Shown: positions 63,240 through 64,000 of the stretch, piece by piece | How positions within the stretch are numbered: the stretch's first letter is position 1 | Layout of the letters: each line of letters opens with the position of its first letter | NCBI GenBank assembly: GCA_030654695.1 | Contig: JAURWY010000016.1 | Span: 1-64,000, forward strand | From: Polaromonas sp. | GTDB lineage: Bacteria; Pseudomonadota; Gammaproteobacteria; Burkholderiales; Burkholderiaceae_C | DNA: 64,000 bases | Direction of reading: 5' to 3' | Program-made: the position numbers and the translations under genes | Notes under the pieces: generated by a model | Databases searched by the model: none | What the model was told of the DNA's origin: nothing | Seen by the model: the letters and a program-made list of their open reading frames with translations, nothing else

Positions 63240-64000
63240 ATGAACGCACCGCTGCCCGAGCACATCCGCAAGTCGCTGGAAACGGTCACCCTCGACGACA
63301 AGTATTCGCTGGATTACGGCTACGCATTTATGAGCGGGGTGCAAGCCTTGGTCAAGCTACCGATGCTGCAACGCCTGCGCGACCAGCAGCAAGGTAAAAA
63401 CACCGCAGGTTTCATTTCAGGTTATCGCGGCTCGCCCTTGGGTAGTTACGACCAGGCCTTGTGGAAGGCGTCCAAGTACCTGAAAGCACAAAACATCGTC
63501 TTTCAACCAGGCGTGAATGAAGAACTCGCGGCGACCGCCGTCTGGGGTACACAGCAGCTGGGTTTTACCCCACCGGGCACCAACAAATACGACGGCGTGT
63601 TCGGCATTTGGTACGGCAAGGGCCCCGGTGTTGACCGCACCTCGGACGTTTTCAAGCACGCCAACATGGCGGGCACCACGCCTTGGGGCGGCGTACTGGC
63701 GGTGGCCGGCGACGACCACGTGGCCAAAAGCTCGACCGCCGCGCACCAGAGCGACCACATCTTCAAGGCTTGCGGATTGCCGGTGTTTTTCCCGGCCAGC
63801 GTGCAAGAAATTTTGGACCTCGGCCTGCACGCGCTGGCCATGAGCCGCTACGCAGGCGTTTGGGCCAGCATGAAGACGATTCAAGAAATCGTCGAGTCGT
63901 CTGCCAGCACCTTGATCGATCCTGATCGTGTGCAGATCAAACTGCCGACTGACTTTGTCATGCCGCCAGGTGGCGTGCACATCCGCTGGCCCGACGCGCC
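63240..64000 (+). CDS. Indolepyruvate ferredoxin oxidoreductase family protein (partial, runs off the window edge)
   Basis: MNAPLPEHIRKSLETVTLDDKYSLDYGYAFMSGVQALVKLPMLQRLRDQQQGKNTAGFISGYRGSPLGSYDQALWKA; GIWYGKGPGVDRTSDVFKHANMAGT. Confidence 0.92.
   Translation, partial: MNAPLPEHIRKSLETVTLDDKYSLDYGYAFMSGVQALVKLPMLQRLRDQQQGKNTAGFISGYRGSPLGSYDQALWKASKYLKAQNIVFQPGVNEELAATAVWGTQQLGFTPPGTNKYDGVFGIWYGKGPGVDRTSDVFKHANMAGTTPWGGVLAVAGDDHVAKSSTAAHQSDHIFKACGLPVFFPASVQEILDLGLHALAMSRYAGVWASMKTIQEIVESSASTLIDPDRVQIKLPTDFVMPPGGVHIRWPDA

Overview
This 64 kb window is a gene-dense, GC-rich bacterial chromosome segment. By protein similarity and gene content it is most likely from Burkholderiales/Comamonadaceae. 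I recognised no rRNA, tRNA, CRISPR array or transposase. The clearest pathway (about 1-11.5 kb) is an aerobic benzoyl-CoA (box) cluster: branched-chain-type ABC substrate-binding protein, alpha/beta hydrolase, benzoate-CoA ligase, boxD, a DUF4863-like protein, a divergent boxR-type regulator (XRE + shikimate-kinase-like), boxC, boxB, boxA and a MaoC-like protein. After it come: uvrA, an MFS transporter, ssb, mipA-like; an APC permease coupled to a lipoprotein methyltransferase-like protein; mnmA; an ASL/fumarase-superfamily lyase plus a Bug binding protein; LysR regulators; mmsA; a decayed zeta-toxin-like kinase; an osmoprotectant-type SBP-permease fusion; glcB; a HAD dehalogenase; HMG-CoA lyase plus CoA transferase; glnE; yhdP with a two-component system; mltA; a tightly packed FAH-hyuA-hyuB-(Cys motif protein)-CobW-Bug operon; a MacAB/NodT-type efflux operon; PPK2 convergent with a CHAD protein; an Lrp regulator; and a partial indolepyruvate ferredoxin oxidoreductase. 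The candidates most worth follow-up are the hydantoinase/CobW metallochaperone operon, the palindromes at the box promoters, the microhomology-scarred zeta-like locus, the lipoprotein methyltransferase/permease pair and the PPK2-CHAD pair. All calls were made by reading the sequence; no database searches were run.
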